Both the position numbers and the translations under genes were made by a program. From a virus, in the IMG/VR virus record IMGVR_UViG_3300046474_000174, positions 1-37,299 of that record: DNA of 37,299 nucleotides; one strand, 5' to 3'. The notes under the pieces are model-generated. The model searched no databases and was not told the DNA's origin. It was given only the letters and a program-made list of their open reading frames with translations. Shown here in pieces: positions 4,979 to 13,862 of the stretch (positions are counted from its first letter, which is position 1; each line of letters begins with the position of its first letter).

Positions 4979-7366
4979 TTACAGGGCTACCAGGCGCACA
5001 AACCACACGTTGGCGCCGTTGTTTACGCCGGCAGGCACTGCGGCCGACAGCGGGATCGCCAGAGATCCGTCGGTGTATCCGGCGGCAATGGTCGTGGCGT
5101 GCACGGTGCCGTCGGCGAGTTGAATGAAAACCCGGTCGCCCGTTGCGGGCCGGTTGCCCACAGCGCCGACGGACGTGACGGCGATGGAAGTCGAGCCGGA
5201 TACGGACGATCCACTCGTCGTCGCCGGCAGGCTATATGTCGCCTTGTACTGGCCGCCGAAGGCTTGCCTGACGTTTTGCGACTGTCCCATGTTCCAGTCG
5301 TCGCCATACAGGCCGGTGATCCGGCCATCGGACCACGACAGCGACAGTTCCGGCAGGATGTACGCCTTACCGCTGAAGGCCGCGACGTCATACCAGAGTG
5401 AGCCGTTGGCCGAGCGCACGCGGATTCCGGCACCTTGGCCGTTTTGCAGGGTCATCAGACCCATGTCGGTCAGGTTTGCCGACTGCCCGGCGAAGCGCAC
5501 GTCGTCAATGATGAAAGTGCCCGTAAACTGCGTATAGCCAAATGCAACGTCGGTGCGTATCGCGGCGTTCTGCAACCGGATCATGTCGAAGCTCGTGGAA
5601 GCGTCTGCGGATACCATGGAGCTGTCGTAGATGGTCGAGTGGCTGACTGCGCAGCACGCCAACTGTGGTACGGTCCCACTCAGCTTCAGCGAACAGTCAT
5701 GCATTCGCGCGACGAATTTCGGGTTCTGAACCTGCGTGAAGGCGTAGCCGCCACTGGAGAAAAAGCGGGTGTTGTAAAACGTGAAGTTGCGAATGGTCAC
5801 GGCCACCATGCTTTTTAGCTGGAACGCCTGCGTACCAATTTGGCAGTCGTCGAACTCCACACTGTCGGCCAGGATTGCATATGGGTCTGCTACCACAGTC
5901 GTGGAGAACACGGATCGCGAGTAGTTCTCCCAACGCGAACGGACGAACGAGAAGCTTGTGAAGTGTGCGAGAGCGGGTCTACCGCTCAGTCCATCGTGCG
6001 GAGCGCCACCAGAGCCGAACCAGACACTGTGCAGGGCATTCGCGTTGAAGTACGGCGCGGCCGGGTTCTTGTTCGTCCCGTCAAAGTAGCAATCCACCAC
6101 GCAGATCCGACCGTTCAAGCCCTGGAAGTACGTATTGCGGCTCGAGTCCGAAACGGGAGAGAAGTCGTAGTCGAAGTTGCCGCGGGCGATGCGGCACCGG
6201 ACCAGTTCAATGTCCGCGTCATCACCGTATGCGAAGCCCGTCTTGGCTACGTCATAGGTGGTGCCGAACGTGCAATCGACGAACTTCGCACGGGCTTTGA
6301 CGAACAAAAATTGGTCGAGACCGTTGCCGGAGAAATCAATCTTCTCGCACAGGATGTTCGGGATGTTCGTTGCGAAGTCAGCCTGGTTCCACCGCCAGGT
6401 GTAAAGGAAATACCCCTGGCTGTTCGTCATCTTGCCGTTGATGAAGCGCAGGTTTTTCGACGCGTTGCTCCCTACCAGCGTGGTCCATGAGAACGTGCCG
6501 ACGTAAGTGCCTGCAGCGATTGCGACTGTGCCGGTCAAGTTGGCCGCGAGCGTTACGGTGTTGCCGGAAATCGCGGTAATGGCGGTTGGCGTGGCCAGGG
6601 GAAAGTTCGATACGTTGTCGCCATACGAGCACCAGATCTGGTCACCCACCACGAACTGAGAAGCGTCTTCGAACACCAGCTGGTTTTGCCCGGTGGCCGC
6701 CTGTGCTGCCAGCTTGCCAACGTGCAGGGGACCGCGAATTTCGCCGCCACCCAGGTCGATCGTCACGTTGTCGGCATTGATATTCAGCTGGACGATCTTC
6801 AGCAGCGCACCGTGCATGTACAGCGTCTGTGCCGGCATGGTGAAATTGAGGGCCGTCACGTTGTACGCGCTCTTCGTCAGATGCACGTTTTTGCCGGTGG
6901 CCAAAGCCGCATTAAACGCCGCGGTGTCGTCGGCCACGCCATCGCCTATGGCGCCGAACTGCTCTGGCCTAACAAACGCGCGCAGCTCATCCCGTACCGT
7001 GGTCGGGATTGCGCCGATGCCCGCCTGGAGGAAGCCGATCAGGGATGCGCCACCAGATGCCGCGAGGCTCGCAATGAACGGCGCAACGCCGAATGGGTCG
7101 GTGTTGTAGTTGTCGACCGTGTAGATTGGCACGTCGAACGCATCGGTGATGACGACCTTGTATGAGCCGCTCCAGTAAATGAGCGCAGACCCGGTGGAAT
7201 CGAGCACGACCGGGTTCGTGTTCGGGATCGTCCCGGCCGCGTCCTGGTAGGTAACCTTGGGCGTGCTCGCGCCCGCCGCGTACGTGTAGACCTTGCCCCC
7301 GGCAAGTGGCTTGGAGCTGCCGGTATAGAAATACTGCTGCTTGCCTGTCGGCATCAGAGATGGCAT
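4979..7366 (-). CDS. Tailspike with head-binding domain and beta-helix, 795 aa
   Basis: Receptor-binding and probably polysaccharide-degrading tail protein. Residues 1-100 form the head-binding module common to short-tailed phage spikes (GGKVYTYAAGASTPKVTY, DAAGTIPNTNPVVLDSTG, YKVVITDAFDVPIYTVDN). From about 131 a pectate-lyase-like parallel beta-helix starts with the typical EQFGAIGDGVADDTAAFNAA. The middle has irregular beta-helix repeats to about residue 650, and the C-terminus (VSGSTSIAVTSVGA, GDRVFIQLADG) is a small beta domain. GAGGA precedes the ATG. Two terminators separate it from the ejection gene upstream, so its level may be set independently. Enzyme activity and substrate are not predictable from this view. 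Confidence 0.9.
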   Translation of the reverse strand: MPSLMPTGKQQYFYTGSSKPLAGGKVYTYAAGASTPKVTYQDAAGTIPNTNPVVLDSTGSALIYWSGSYKVVITDAFDVPIYTVDNYNTDPFGVAPFIASLAASGGASLIGFLQAGIGAIPTTVRDELRAFVRPEQFGAIGDGVADDTAAFNAALATGKNVHLTKSAYNVTALNFTMPAQTLYMHGALLKIVQLNINADNVTIDLGGGEIRGPLHVGKLAAQAATGQNQLVFEDASQFVVGDQIWCSYGDNVSNFPLATPTAITAISGNTVTLAANLTGTVAIAAGTYVGTFSWTTLVGSNASKNLRFINGKMTNSQGYFLYTWRWNQADFATNIPNILCEKIDFSGNGLDQFLFVKARAKFVDCTFGTTYDVAKTGFAYGDDADIELVRCRIARGNFDYDFSPVSDSSRNTYFQGLNGRICVVDCYFDGTNKNPAAPYFNANALHSVWFGSGGAPHDGLSGRPALAHFTSFSFVRSRWENYSRSVFSTTVVADPYAILADSVEFDDCQIGTQAFQLKSMVAVTIRNFTFYNTRFFSSGGYAFTQVQNPKFVARMHDCSLKLSGTVPQLACCAVSHSTIYDSSMVSADASTSFDMIRLQNAAIRTDVAFGYTQFTGTFIIDDVRFAGQSANLTDMGLMTLQNGQGAGIRVRSANGSLWYDVAAFSGKAYILPELSLSWSDGRITGLYGDDWNMGQSQNVRQAFGGQYKATYSLPATTSGSSVSGSTSIAVTSVGAVGNRPATGDRVFIQLADGTVHATTIAAGYTDGSLAIPLSAAVPAGVNNGANVWFVRLVAL

Positions 7367-7383
7367 GTGGTTCCTCTGGACGT

Positions 7384-7406
7384 AAAAAAAGCACCTCTCG
7401 GGTGCT
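7384..7406 (-). terminator. Intrinsic terminator upstream of the tailspike gene
   Basis: On the minus strand AGCACC-CGAGA-GGTGCT is followed by seven T. It is the second of two tandem hairpins between the ejection/transglycosylase gene and the tailspike. Confidence 0.8.
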
Positions 7407-7410
7407 GAAA

Positions 7411-7435
7411 AAGGAAAGCCGCACGAGGCGGCTTT
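7411..7435 (-). terminator. Intrinsic terminator after the ejection/transglycosylase gene
   Basis: On the minus strand AAAGCCGC-CTCGT-GCGGCTTT is followed by CCTTTTT. It lies 15 bp past the stop of the gene ending at 7450. Confidence 0.75.
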
Positions 7436-7449
7436 GATGTTGCGGTCGC

Positions 7450-10140
7450 TTAATGCCCGGTCAGGCGATTGCCTTCGCCTTGTCTACCCAGCTTCGAATT
7501 GGCCTTCATCGCATCGAGCAGCTTGTTTGATTCGCCCTCAAGTCGTTTCGACGCGGAGCGGCCGGCGATCTTGGCTCCCAGGACCGCCCCTGATTGAGTG
7601 CCAGGGCCGCCGAGCCATGGGTTTATAGCCGCGCCCATCGCGCCGCCGGCAACTGCCCCAGCCTTGCCAGCATGCTTTTCGATCAGACCGGGTTTGCTCA
7701 TGCGAATTTTCTGAAGTTCCGAGCCCTCGTACGAATGCTTGCCCGGCATGATTTGACCGCCCAGATTAAGCGTGTGGAATCGCTGAACCTCATCAGGGTC
7801 GAAGGTATTGATGATCTTCTGACCCACCACGGAGTTGAGCGCCTTATTGGCGTCGTTCTGGTTCCATACACCGGCTTTGCCCGCTCCTTTCTCATAGACC
7901 TCACGAGCCAGGGCGCCATGCATTTCGGCCTTTGCCGCCGCCGCCAAATCGCGCAAGTCCTGCGGTACGGCTGGCATGCCTTCTGGCGCCCCGCGCACGA
8001 TGCCGCGAGACAGGTCATCAAGCGTATTGTGAATGTGCGTCCACTTGTCGATGGACATATTGTTTAGTAAGGTCGGCAGCTTTTCCATTGCAGCCCCGTC
8101 CTTGATTCCATTCGCATCTGCGCCACCGAAAATCTCACTAATCGCCGGGGTATCCATGATGGTCTTTTCGGCCTTATGGAGCGCGTCCCCCATCTTGTAT
8201 GCGTCCGATCCGGCCGCCGCCGCAACATCCTGGTCGATTGCGCGGTTGATAGCCGCGATCGTGCGCGCGTTGTCGGGGGACCATCCCGCGTTGTTCGACT
8301 TCCGGACCGCATCCCAGGCGCCAACACTACCCGGCGCGTGCACCTCGCCCGTGAGGGGATCCTTGAAGCCCGTAGTGCGTGCGAGGTCGATCAGATCGCG
8401 GACACCCTCAACTACACCGGTATGCCCGTTGCGTTTCGCTTCCGCCATGAATTGCTTGTCCGCCAGTAGATTGTCGACGTGCGCGGACTGGATCGGATTG
8501 CCGCCAGACTCCGCCTTCGCGCGGTCGTAGAGCTCCTGCTTGGCCTGCTTGAAGTAGTCGGAAAGGCCGCCCTCGCCATGGAAGGCATCATTGATCACCT
8601 GGCCGCGCTGATAGTTATTGGTCAGGTTGGGATTCGCTCCTGTGGCTTCAATACGCGCCTCGGAAAAGTCTGTCAGCGCCTGCTGTTCCTTGGCGATCTG
8701 CTGGCGCAGCAGGATCTGGGCCGGAGTGTTTTCCGAACTATTCGCGTGCGTATACTCGCTGCGCAGCGTGTCCTCGTTGCCGGTGATGACGCCTTCGCGC
8801 ACCTTGCCATGGTCATCGCCCAGAATCTCGTTTGCGATCTTCGCACGGACCGCCTGCTCGTCGAGTGGCACGTCCTTCTGGATCTGCGACAGTTTCACCT
8901 GCGGGAATGCCGAGCTGCCGCCGCGCGCCGCGACCTCGCCGGTCAGCGCCGGATACGGGTTCAAATTGGCAGACGCCGCGCCAACGCCCGAAAGCGTCGC
9001 GACGGGCGGCGCCGGTGCCGCCGCTGCAGCTGGGGCAGGCTGGCCGCGTCCAACTGCCGACGCAGCACGGTCGAGCCCTGCGCGCACTGCTCCAGGCGCC
9101 GCCTTGGCAGCATCCAATGCAGCGCCGCCCAGTTTGCCGGCCACCACGTTGGCTGCGACACCCGGGACCATGTCATTGACGGTCGCCATCAGCGGGTTTG
9201 TAGAGCCCTTGACGAACGTGTTCTCGTACGCCTTGCCCGCGCTGGACAGCGCAGAGCCGACGGGCGAATCCATGAGCGCGTTCTTGGCCTTGCTCGCGAT
9301 TTCGCCGAGGCCTGCTATCGATGCCATGCCGCCTTCGGTTTGCGGCTGATAGGTCAACGCGTTCTGTACACGGTCGCCCAGACCCTTGGCTTCGTCGAAG
9401 TTCTTGCCGAGTGCGGCCGCGCCGAGACGCGTAGCGCCGCCGGCGATGCCGCCCAGCGCGCCGGTCGCCAACGTGGCCAGCGGTTCGACAGCAGCGCCAG
9501 GCAGGTCGGTGATGGATGTCTGGTGCGGGGCAGCGGCCGGCGCCGTGTTGGACGCATCCGCTTTCGCCATCAGTTGCGAGAACGGATCGGCATGCGGCGC
9601 CGCCTGGGCGGCTTTGCTGGTGCCAGTCGGTGCGGCGCCGGCCTTGGCCATCAGCGCAGAGAACGGGTCAGCGTCGGCCAGCTGCGCGCCGGGCGCCGGG
9701 CGCCCGCCGGCAGTCGGCGGCAGCCCGGGCATGGACTGCGGCGCCGCGCTGCCGCTCGCACCCTGGCCACCTTGGTAGGCCGCCATGATCGATTTCACGT
9801 AGCCTTGGGTTTCGGGGAAGGGTGGGACGCCGCCGTGCTTGTCGACCGCCCCAGGGCCCGCATTGTAGGCCGCCAGGGCCAGAGCAGGGTCCTTGTACTT
9901 GTCGAGCTGCTGGGACAGGTATTTGGCGCCGGCCATGATGTTCTGCACGGGGTCTGCCTGGTTGGTCACGCCCATGTCCTTGGCGGTGCCCGACATGACC
10001 TGCATGGGCCCGCGCGCACCTTTCGACGAGACCGCGCCAGCGTTGCCGCCGCTTTCCTGGCGCATGACCAGGGCGAGCAGCTTCGGGTCGACGTTGAACT
10101 GCCGCCCGGCCTGCTCCAGGATGTCGCTGTAATCTGCCAT
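7450..10140 (-). CDS. Ejection (internal virion) protein with lytic transglycosylase domain, 896 aa
   Basis: Ejected with the DNA to open peptidoglycan and help form a channel. Residues 1-120 are an SLT lytic transglycosylase: FNVDPKLLALVMRQESGGN with catalytic Glu at about 30, GARGPMQVMSGTAKDMGV, NIMAGAKYLSQQLDKY and ALALAAYNAGPGAV. Low-complexity Ala/Pro linkers follow, including a repeated ADPFS(A/Q)LMAKA motif near 160-195, then a long helical body (about 440-820) and a Gly/Ala-rich, potentially membrane-inserting segment near the C-terminus (GKAGAVAGGAMGAAINPWLG). The TAATG junction couples it to the gene upstream. Length is typical for the largest ejection protein of podophages. Confidence 0.85.
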   Translation of the reverse strand: MADYSDILEQAGRQFNVDPKLLALVMRQESGGNAGAVSSKGARGPMQVMSGTAKDMGVTNQADPVQNIMAGAKYLSQQLDKYKDPALALAAYNAGPGAVDKHGGVPPFPETQGYVKSIMAAYQGGQGASGSAAPQSMPGLPPTAGGRPAPGAQLADADPFSALMAKAGAAPTGTSKAAQAAPHADPFSQLMAKADASNTAPAAAPHQTSITDLPGAAVEPLATLATGALGGIAGGATRLGAAALGKNFDEAKGLGDRVQNALTYQPQTEGGMASIAGLGEIASKAKNALMDSPVGSALSSAGKAYENTFVKGSTNPLMATVNDMVPGVAANVVAGKLGGAALDAAKAAPGAVRAGLDRAASAVGRGQPAPAAAAAPAPPVATLSGVGAASANLNPYPALTGEVAARGGSSAFPQVKLSQIQKDVPLDEQAVRAKIANEILGDDHGKVREGVITGNEDTLRSEYTHANSSENTPAQILLRQQIAKEQQALTDFSEARIEATGANPNLTNNYQRGQVINDAFHGEGGLSDYFKQAKQELYDRAKAESGGNPIQSAHVDNLLADKQFMAEAKRNGHTGVVEGVRDLIDLARTTGFKDPLTGEVHAPGSVGAWDAVRKSNNAGWSPDNARTIAAINRAIDQDVAAAAGSDAYKMGDALHKAEKTIMDTPAISEIFGGADANGIKDGAAMEKLPTLLNNMSIDKWTHIHNTLDDLSRGIVRGAPEGMPAVPQDLRDLAAAAKAEMHGALAREVYEKGAGKAGVWNQNDANKALNSVVGQKIINTFDPDEVQRFHTLNLGGQIMPGKHSYEGSELQKIRMSKPGLIEKHAGKAGAVAGGAMGAAINPWLGGPGTQSGAVLGAKIAGRSASKRLEGESNKLLDAMKANSKLGRQGEGNRLTGH

Positions 10141-11666
10141 TATTGGGGCCCGTTGATGTAGCCGTTCTGAACGGCCCAGTTATATTGCTGGCGGAACGTC
10201 GCCTGTTCCTTCGCATTCATCGCCTTGACCATCGCCCCCACTTTTGCCGCCGGGAGCTGGTCGGCCACGAAGACGCGCGGATCCATCGCCGCGCCGAATT
10301 GCGACTTCCATTGCGAGTACTGCGCCGGCGGCAGTCCGGCGCTCTGCCAGGCCTGCATTCGCGCCTGATCCATGCGCTCGAGCGCCATGTTCACCTTCAC
10401 GACGTCCTGCGCGGCCAGGTTGGAAATATGCGTGTTTCCGTTGCCGGTCAGCGCCGCGGACAGCTGCGCGTCGGTCGCATGACCGAACGATGCCGCCTTC
10501 TGCTGCGCGTACTGGGTCAGGTACTTGTTGGCCTCGTCATAGCTGGCTACCTTGTCCGCCGGGCCGCCGAGCATCGCGACCACGCCGCGCACAGCGTTGA
10601 GCTTGTCGGCGCCGGTGCCGGTCTGCGCCTTCGACAGCGCGTCCGCAGCGTTCTGCAGCATGTTGACGCGCTTGCCCGATTCGGCGTTGGAAGCCTGGTC
10701 GGCCAGCAGTTGCTGGCCCGCGCCTTGGCCCGCTGCCGTTGCGGCCTCGCCCACGCCCGGCGCCTGTCCCGAGGGGATGAACCCGGGGCGTGTAGCCTGA
10801 GGCTGCGGGTACCGACCCGGCGCCTGCTGCTGGCCACCCTGCATGCCCGGCGGCAGCAAGTTGGGCGGGACGGTATCGCTGAACGGGATCGATCCCGGTT
10901 GCCCATCAGGCCCAACCGTCGGCATGCGACCGGTTGCTTGAGCAGGCGAAAGCCTCTGTTCGATCTTCGTGCCGACAATGCCAGGATTCGTGATCGGATT
11001 CGTGTCGCGGAACTCCGTCGTCGCGCCATCAGTCGTCGGGGTCGGGGTCGGGGTCAGTGCGCCCAGCTGCTGCGAAGCCGCCAATTGTCCGCGCAGGGAG
11101 TTTTGCAGCATGGCCGCTACGGCACCAGGCTGGTGCACCGCGTTGACGAACGGCGCTACGGCCAGCAGCGCCTGCGCGCGCGGCACGCCCTTGGCTTCGG
11201 CTTGGCTCATCGCCTCGCTCAGGGCATCGGTTGCCTGTGCTGGGTCGTACTGGCCGACGGGGGCAGTAATTCGCTTGTCCGCGAGCACGCCCTGGGCCGT
11301 CTGCAGCATGGTGTTTGCGTAATCCTTATGTAGGGCGAACATGTTCGTGTCGTTGCTGATCTGGCCGCCCTGGTTGCTGATCTGCTGGCCTTGCTGCGCG
11401 AGATTTTGCCCGGTCGCTGCCTGCAGGTTATATGCGGCGGCCGGGTTCCCAGCGAGATCGCGCTGCACGCCCAGCAGGTTCAGCTTACCGTCGGGTCCGG
11501 TGTTGCGCTGAATCGCCTGGCCGACTGCCTGATTGGCGTCCGTGTCCAGTTGGAGACGGTTGCCGGTCTGCTGGAGGTTCTTGTACTGCTGGACCTGGAG
11601 CAGGGTGGCCAACGGGTTGAAGTCGGGTGCTTTTGCCTGGAGCGGGATGGATGGGTCGAGAGCCAT
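10140..11666 (-). CDS. Ejection / internal virion protein, 508 aa
   Basis: Second of three predicted DNA-ejection proteins. It is almost entirely helical and Gln/Ala-rich, with an opening common to such proteins (FNPLATLLQVQQYKNLQQTG), a central Pro/Gln linker (about 220-310) and a helical C-terminal half ending in QQYNWAVQNGYINGPQ. There are no catalytic motifs. Position between the small ejection protein and the transglycosylase one matches the P22 gp7-gp20-gp16 and T7 gp14-gp15-gp16 order. Function is by analogy with position and composition, not motif. Confidence 0.75.
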   Translation of the reverse strand: MALDPSIPLQAKAPDFNPLATLLQVQQYKNLQQTGNRLQLDTDANQAVGQAIQRNTGPDGKLNLLGVQRDLAGNPAAAYNLQAATGQNLAQQGQQISNQGGQISNDTNMFALHKDYANTMLQTAQGVLADKRITAPVGQYDPAQATDALSEAMSQAEAKGVPRAQALLAVAPFVNAVHQPGAVAAMLQNSLRGQLAASQQLGALTPTPTPTTDGATTEFRDTNPITNPGIVGTKIEQRLSPAQATGRMPTVGPDGQPGSIPFSDTVPPNLLPPGMQGGQQQAPGRYPQPQATRPGFIPSGQAPGVGEAATAAGQGAGQQLLADQASNAESGKRVNMLQNAADALSKAQTGTGADKLNAVRGVVAMLGGPADKVASYDEANKYLTQYAQQKAASFGHATDAQLSAALTGNGNTHISNLAAQDVVKVNMALERMDQARMQAWQSAGLPPAQYSQWKSQFGAAMDPRVFVADQLPAAKVGAMVKAMNAKEQATFRQQYNWAVQNGYINGPQ

Positions 11667-11678
11667 TTTTCTCTTTCT

Positions 11679-12485
11679 TCAAGCGGTATATGGGACGCTG
11701 GCCGGAACATCGCCGCCGCCGTACAGAGGGTTTCCGGACGGGGTCTTGGCCGCGTTGTTCTGGGTCATGCCGTAAATCATCGCGTTGTTGCCCATGGTGC
11801 CCAGAGCACTCGTCAGCGCGTTCGCGCTACCGATGGTGCCCGCCGCCGATGCGTTTGCGCCGCTAGTCAGCGTGTTCGCGATATTCCCCGAGGTCTGCGC
11901 GCCGAGCGCACCCAGGCCGCCGGCCGCGTTCTGGCCGCTGCCCACGAGGCCGGTAAGGCGGTTGGCGTTGTCGGAAGCGCTCTTGTAATTTGTGTTGAAC
12001 GTGTTCAGCGCGCGTTGGTACACATCGTTGTATGTCGAATCGGCCAAGCCCGTTGCGTACGTCGACGCCCCTTTAAGCGCAGCGCCCGAAGTGCCCAGGC
12101 CGCGCGCCGCGGCGCTGTTCTGTGTCGCCTTCAGGCCCTGCTGCAGCGTGAACTGGTATCCCGGCGTCGCCTCGGCCTCTGCGGCCGTCGGCGCCGAGAA
12201 TCGCTGCTGCAGCGGGTTGCCGGGATCTGTGCCGTTGTAGCTCCATGTACCATCACCGTTCTGCGTGGCGTTGTAGCCCATGGCCTTGAGCAGTGGGGAA
12301 ATCGACGAGTTCCCCAGTTGCAGGTACGGGGCCATGTTCGCCTGCGTTTGCTGCCACTGCGAGCTCTGCATGTCGGCGCTGCGGTTCGCGGCGTCGGCCT
12401 GCTTGTTGGCTGCGCTTCTCGATGAGTTCGAGCTGATCACCGCTCCGCCAAGAGCGGCAGCTCCTGCCACTGCTGCTGCAACCAT
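11679..12485 (-). CDS. Small ejection protein (P22 gp7-like role), 268 aa
   Basis: ATG at 12485 with GGGAGA seven bases upstream. An apparent extension to 12590 runs into the GNAT gene and is not needed. A hydrophobic Ala/Gly-rich N-terminus (VAAAVAGAAALGGAVISS) could insert into membrane. A Gln/Ala/Asn-rich region follows (AANKQADAANRSADMQSSQW), then helical repeats of the type YNDVYQRALNTFNTNYKSA and a Gly/Ala/Ser-rich tail. This composition is typical of the first ejection protein of P22-like and related podophages, which enters the host envelope with the DNA. Confidence 0.75.
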   Translation of the reverse strand: MVAAAVAGAAALGGAVISSNSSRSAANKQADAANRSADMQSSQWQQTQANMAPYLQLGNSSISPLLKAMGYNATQNGDGTWSYNGTDPGNPLQQRFSAPTAAEAEATPGYQFTLQQGLKATQNSAAARGLGTSGAALKGASTYATGLADSTYNDVYQRALNTFNTNYKSASDNANRLTGLVGSGQNAAGGLGALGAQTSGNIANTLTSGANASAAGTIGSANALTSALGTMGNNAMIYGMTQNNAAKTPSGNPLYGGGDVPASVPYTA

Positions 12486-12487
12486 AA

Positions 12488-12943
12488 TTAATCTCCCAAC
12501 CATTTGCTGAAATACGTTTCGACCGGCGCCGCGCCGATGCGCTTGAACAGCGCGCTGGCGTCGGCGTGCACCTTTGAACCCATGAACCACCGCTGGACGC
12601 CGCGGCGCCGCAGTTCTGCCTCGACGAAGCGGAACATGCGCACCCCGGCGCTACCAGCGCGCCTATCGGCGCGCACGTAGAAAATGTCCATCGTGCAGGT
12701 CAGGCACGTGCTGTAATGCAGTCCGGGGGCGATGAAGCCGATGAAGTATCCGACCAGCTCGCCCGCGTCGCGCAGCGTCACGAAGATCAGGCCGCCGGCG
12801 CGCTCGCGCTCGATGTAGACGTGGTACTGCGGTGCCAGCGGCACCTTGTCCTGGTTCAGGGCTAGTTCGCGGTAGTGAAGCGGCAGCAGCACCTGCAATT
12901 CGGCCAGGCGCTCTTCGAACGATTCGACGTGGCAGGTGATCAT
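12488..12943 (-). CDS. GNAT-family acetyltransferase, 151 aa
   Basis: ATG at 12943, coupled by ATGA to the hydroxylase gene. The GNAT fold is visible: N-terminal helices (FEERLAELQVLLPLHY), strands with GGLIFVTLRD and GELVGYFIGFIAPGLHY, strand 4 with CTCTMDIFYVRADRRAGSAG (the R-x-x-G-x-[GA]-like acetyl-CoA loop is RRAGSAG), and helix MFRFVEAELRRRGV. It sits inside the virion gene block, so it may modify a virion protein or a host target during assembly. The substrate is unknown. Confidence 0.8.
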   Translation of the reverse strand: MITCHVESFEERLAELQVLLPLHYRELALNQDKVPLAPQYHVYIERERAGGLIFVTLRDAGELVGYFIGFIAPGLHYSTCLTCTMDIFYVRADRRAGSAGVRMFRFVEAELRRRGVQRWFMGSKVHADASALFKRIGAAPVETYFSKWLGD

Positions 12944-13509
12944 CGGCTGGTCCTGATGTCGACGACGATCTGGATGCGATCGGCGGCGCTGTTGTTGATG
13001 ACTTCGTGCTCGAGCTTGTTGTTGAACCACCAGACCTCGCCAGGACGCATCCACACTGTCTCGTCGGCACAGCGGAACGTGTTGCCCGGCTCGCTTTCCA
13101 GCACGATGTGGTGGCGCGAGTAGTATTCGGCATGCTCCGGGGTGTCGGCATGCGGGTAGATGACGCCGCCCGGGCGCAGCTTGTTGATCATGACGCGGCC
13201 CAGGCGCTCGCCCTGCACGCGCGCCATCAGGGCCATGATCAGGGGACGGGCCTCGTGGAGGATTTTGTAGGCCGGGTAGTCGATGCTCTCATGCGGATCG
13301 TGCGTCAGCCGGTGCTGCTCGAGCTCCTGCTGCGTCTCGTACACGCCCTTGACAGGGAACCGAAGCATGATCGTCTCGGTATCCCCGAAGGGCCCCTGCG
13401 GATAGTCGCGCAGGTAGGTGTCCTCTTTCCACAGGTGCGGATTGCGCTTGATCGCGGCCAGCAGAGGCATGATGTCGACGCCCTCGGCGATCTTCAGGAA
13501 ATGCTTCAT
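12940..13509 (-). CDS. Aspartyl/asparaginyl beta-hydroxylase-like dioxygenase, 189 aa
   Basis: Predicted 2-oxoglutarate/Fe(II) oxygenase of the AspH type, which hydroxylates Asp, Asn or related side chains. The metal triad is visible as His120-x-Asp122 in YPHADTPEHAEYYSRHHIVL and His168 in NNKLEHEV, with Arg178 in ADRIQIVVDI for 2-oxoglutarate. WMRPGEVWWFNN is the usual double-stranded beta-helix strand before the distal His. The N-terminal 60 residues resemble a substrate-binding segment (FGDTETIMLRFPVKG). It is coupled to the GNAT gene and lies among tail genes. Catalytic residues are complete, so it is probably active. Confidence 0.85.
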   Translation of the reverse strand: MKHFLKIAEGVDIMPLLAAIKRNPHLWKEDTYLRDYPQGPFGDTETIMLRFPVKGVYETQQELEQHRLTHDPHESIDYPAYKILHEARPLIMALMARVQGERLGRVMINKLRPGGVIYPHADTPEHAEYYSRHHIVLESEPGNTFRCADETVWMRPGEVWWFNNKLEHEVINNSAADRIQIVVDIRTSR

Positions 13510-13523
13510 GAATAATTCCTCGA

Positions 13524-13862
13524 TTAAGTAACCTCGCGACCCGAAATGCGGATCACGATCGCGCTGGCCGTGCCGGCAAGCGTCGAGATGGCATCGCCCG
13601 GCCCCAGGATCTGGCCGACTTGCTCGGGCAGCACTTCAGTCGCGCCGGCGGCAATGGTTTTCGTCTGCGTGATCACGTTGGACGATCCGGCCGTGCCGGA
13701 AGACGGGATGATGTTGATGGCCAACGTCGCGCTCGCGCCTGTCACGTTGGTGGCCGTGAACTTGTCGACGACGGTGCGCGTGCCGGGCGGCGCGGTGTAC
13801 TGCGTGGTCTGCGCGTTCTCGGCGAACTTGGCCTCGACGAGAGGCTTTGCGATGACGGTCAT
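13524..13862 (-). CDS. Virion-associated beta-rich protein, 112 aa
   Basis: ATG at 13862, ATGA-coupled to the upstream gene. The chain is almost all beta: TVVDKFTATNVTGASATLAI, a Gly/Ser turn region, then ITQTKTIAAGATEVLPEQVG, ending in AIVIRISGREVT. Alternating hydrophobics and many Thr/Ala residues suit a small jelly-roll or decoration-type domain. Its position among tail genes suggests a structural role. No family name is certain. Confidence 0.65.
   Translation of the reverse strand: MTVIAKPLVEAKFAENAQTTQYTAPPGTRTVVDKFTATNVTGASATLAINIIPSSGTAGSSNVITQTKTIAAGATEVLPEQVGQILGPGDAISTLAGTASAIVIRISGREVT

Noticed and set aside
4979-7366. Diversity-generating retroelement target in the tailspike, as in some related podophages
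   Set aside because: No reverse transcriptase gene or template repeat is present anywhere in the window.
8479-10161. A 560-codon open frame on the plus strand
   Set aside because: It is antisense to the transglycosylase/ejection gene, Arg-rich, without motifs. It is a shadow frame caused by high GC.
12485-12590. Longer start for the small ejection protein
   Set aside because: The extension overlaps the GNAT gene and is rich in Arg. The ATG at 12485 has a good ribosome site and a typical hydrophobic N-terminus.
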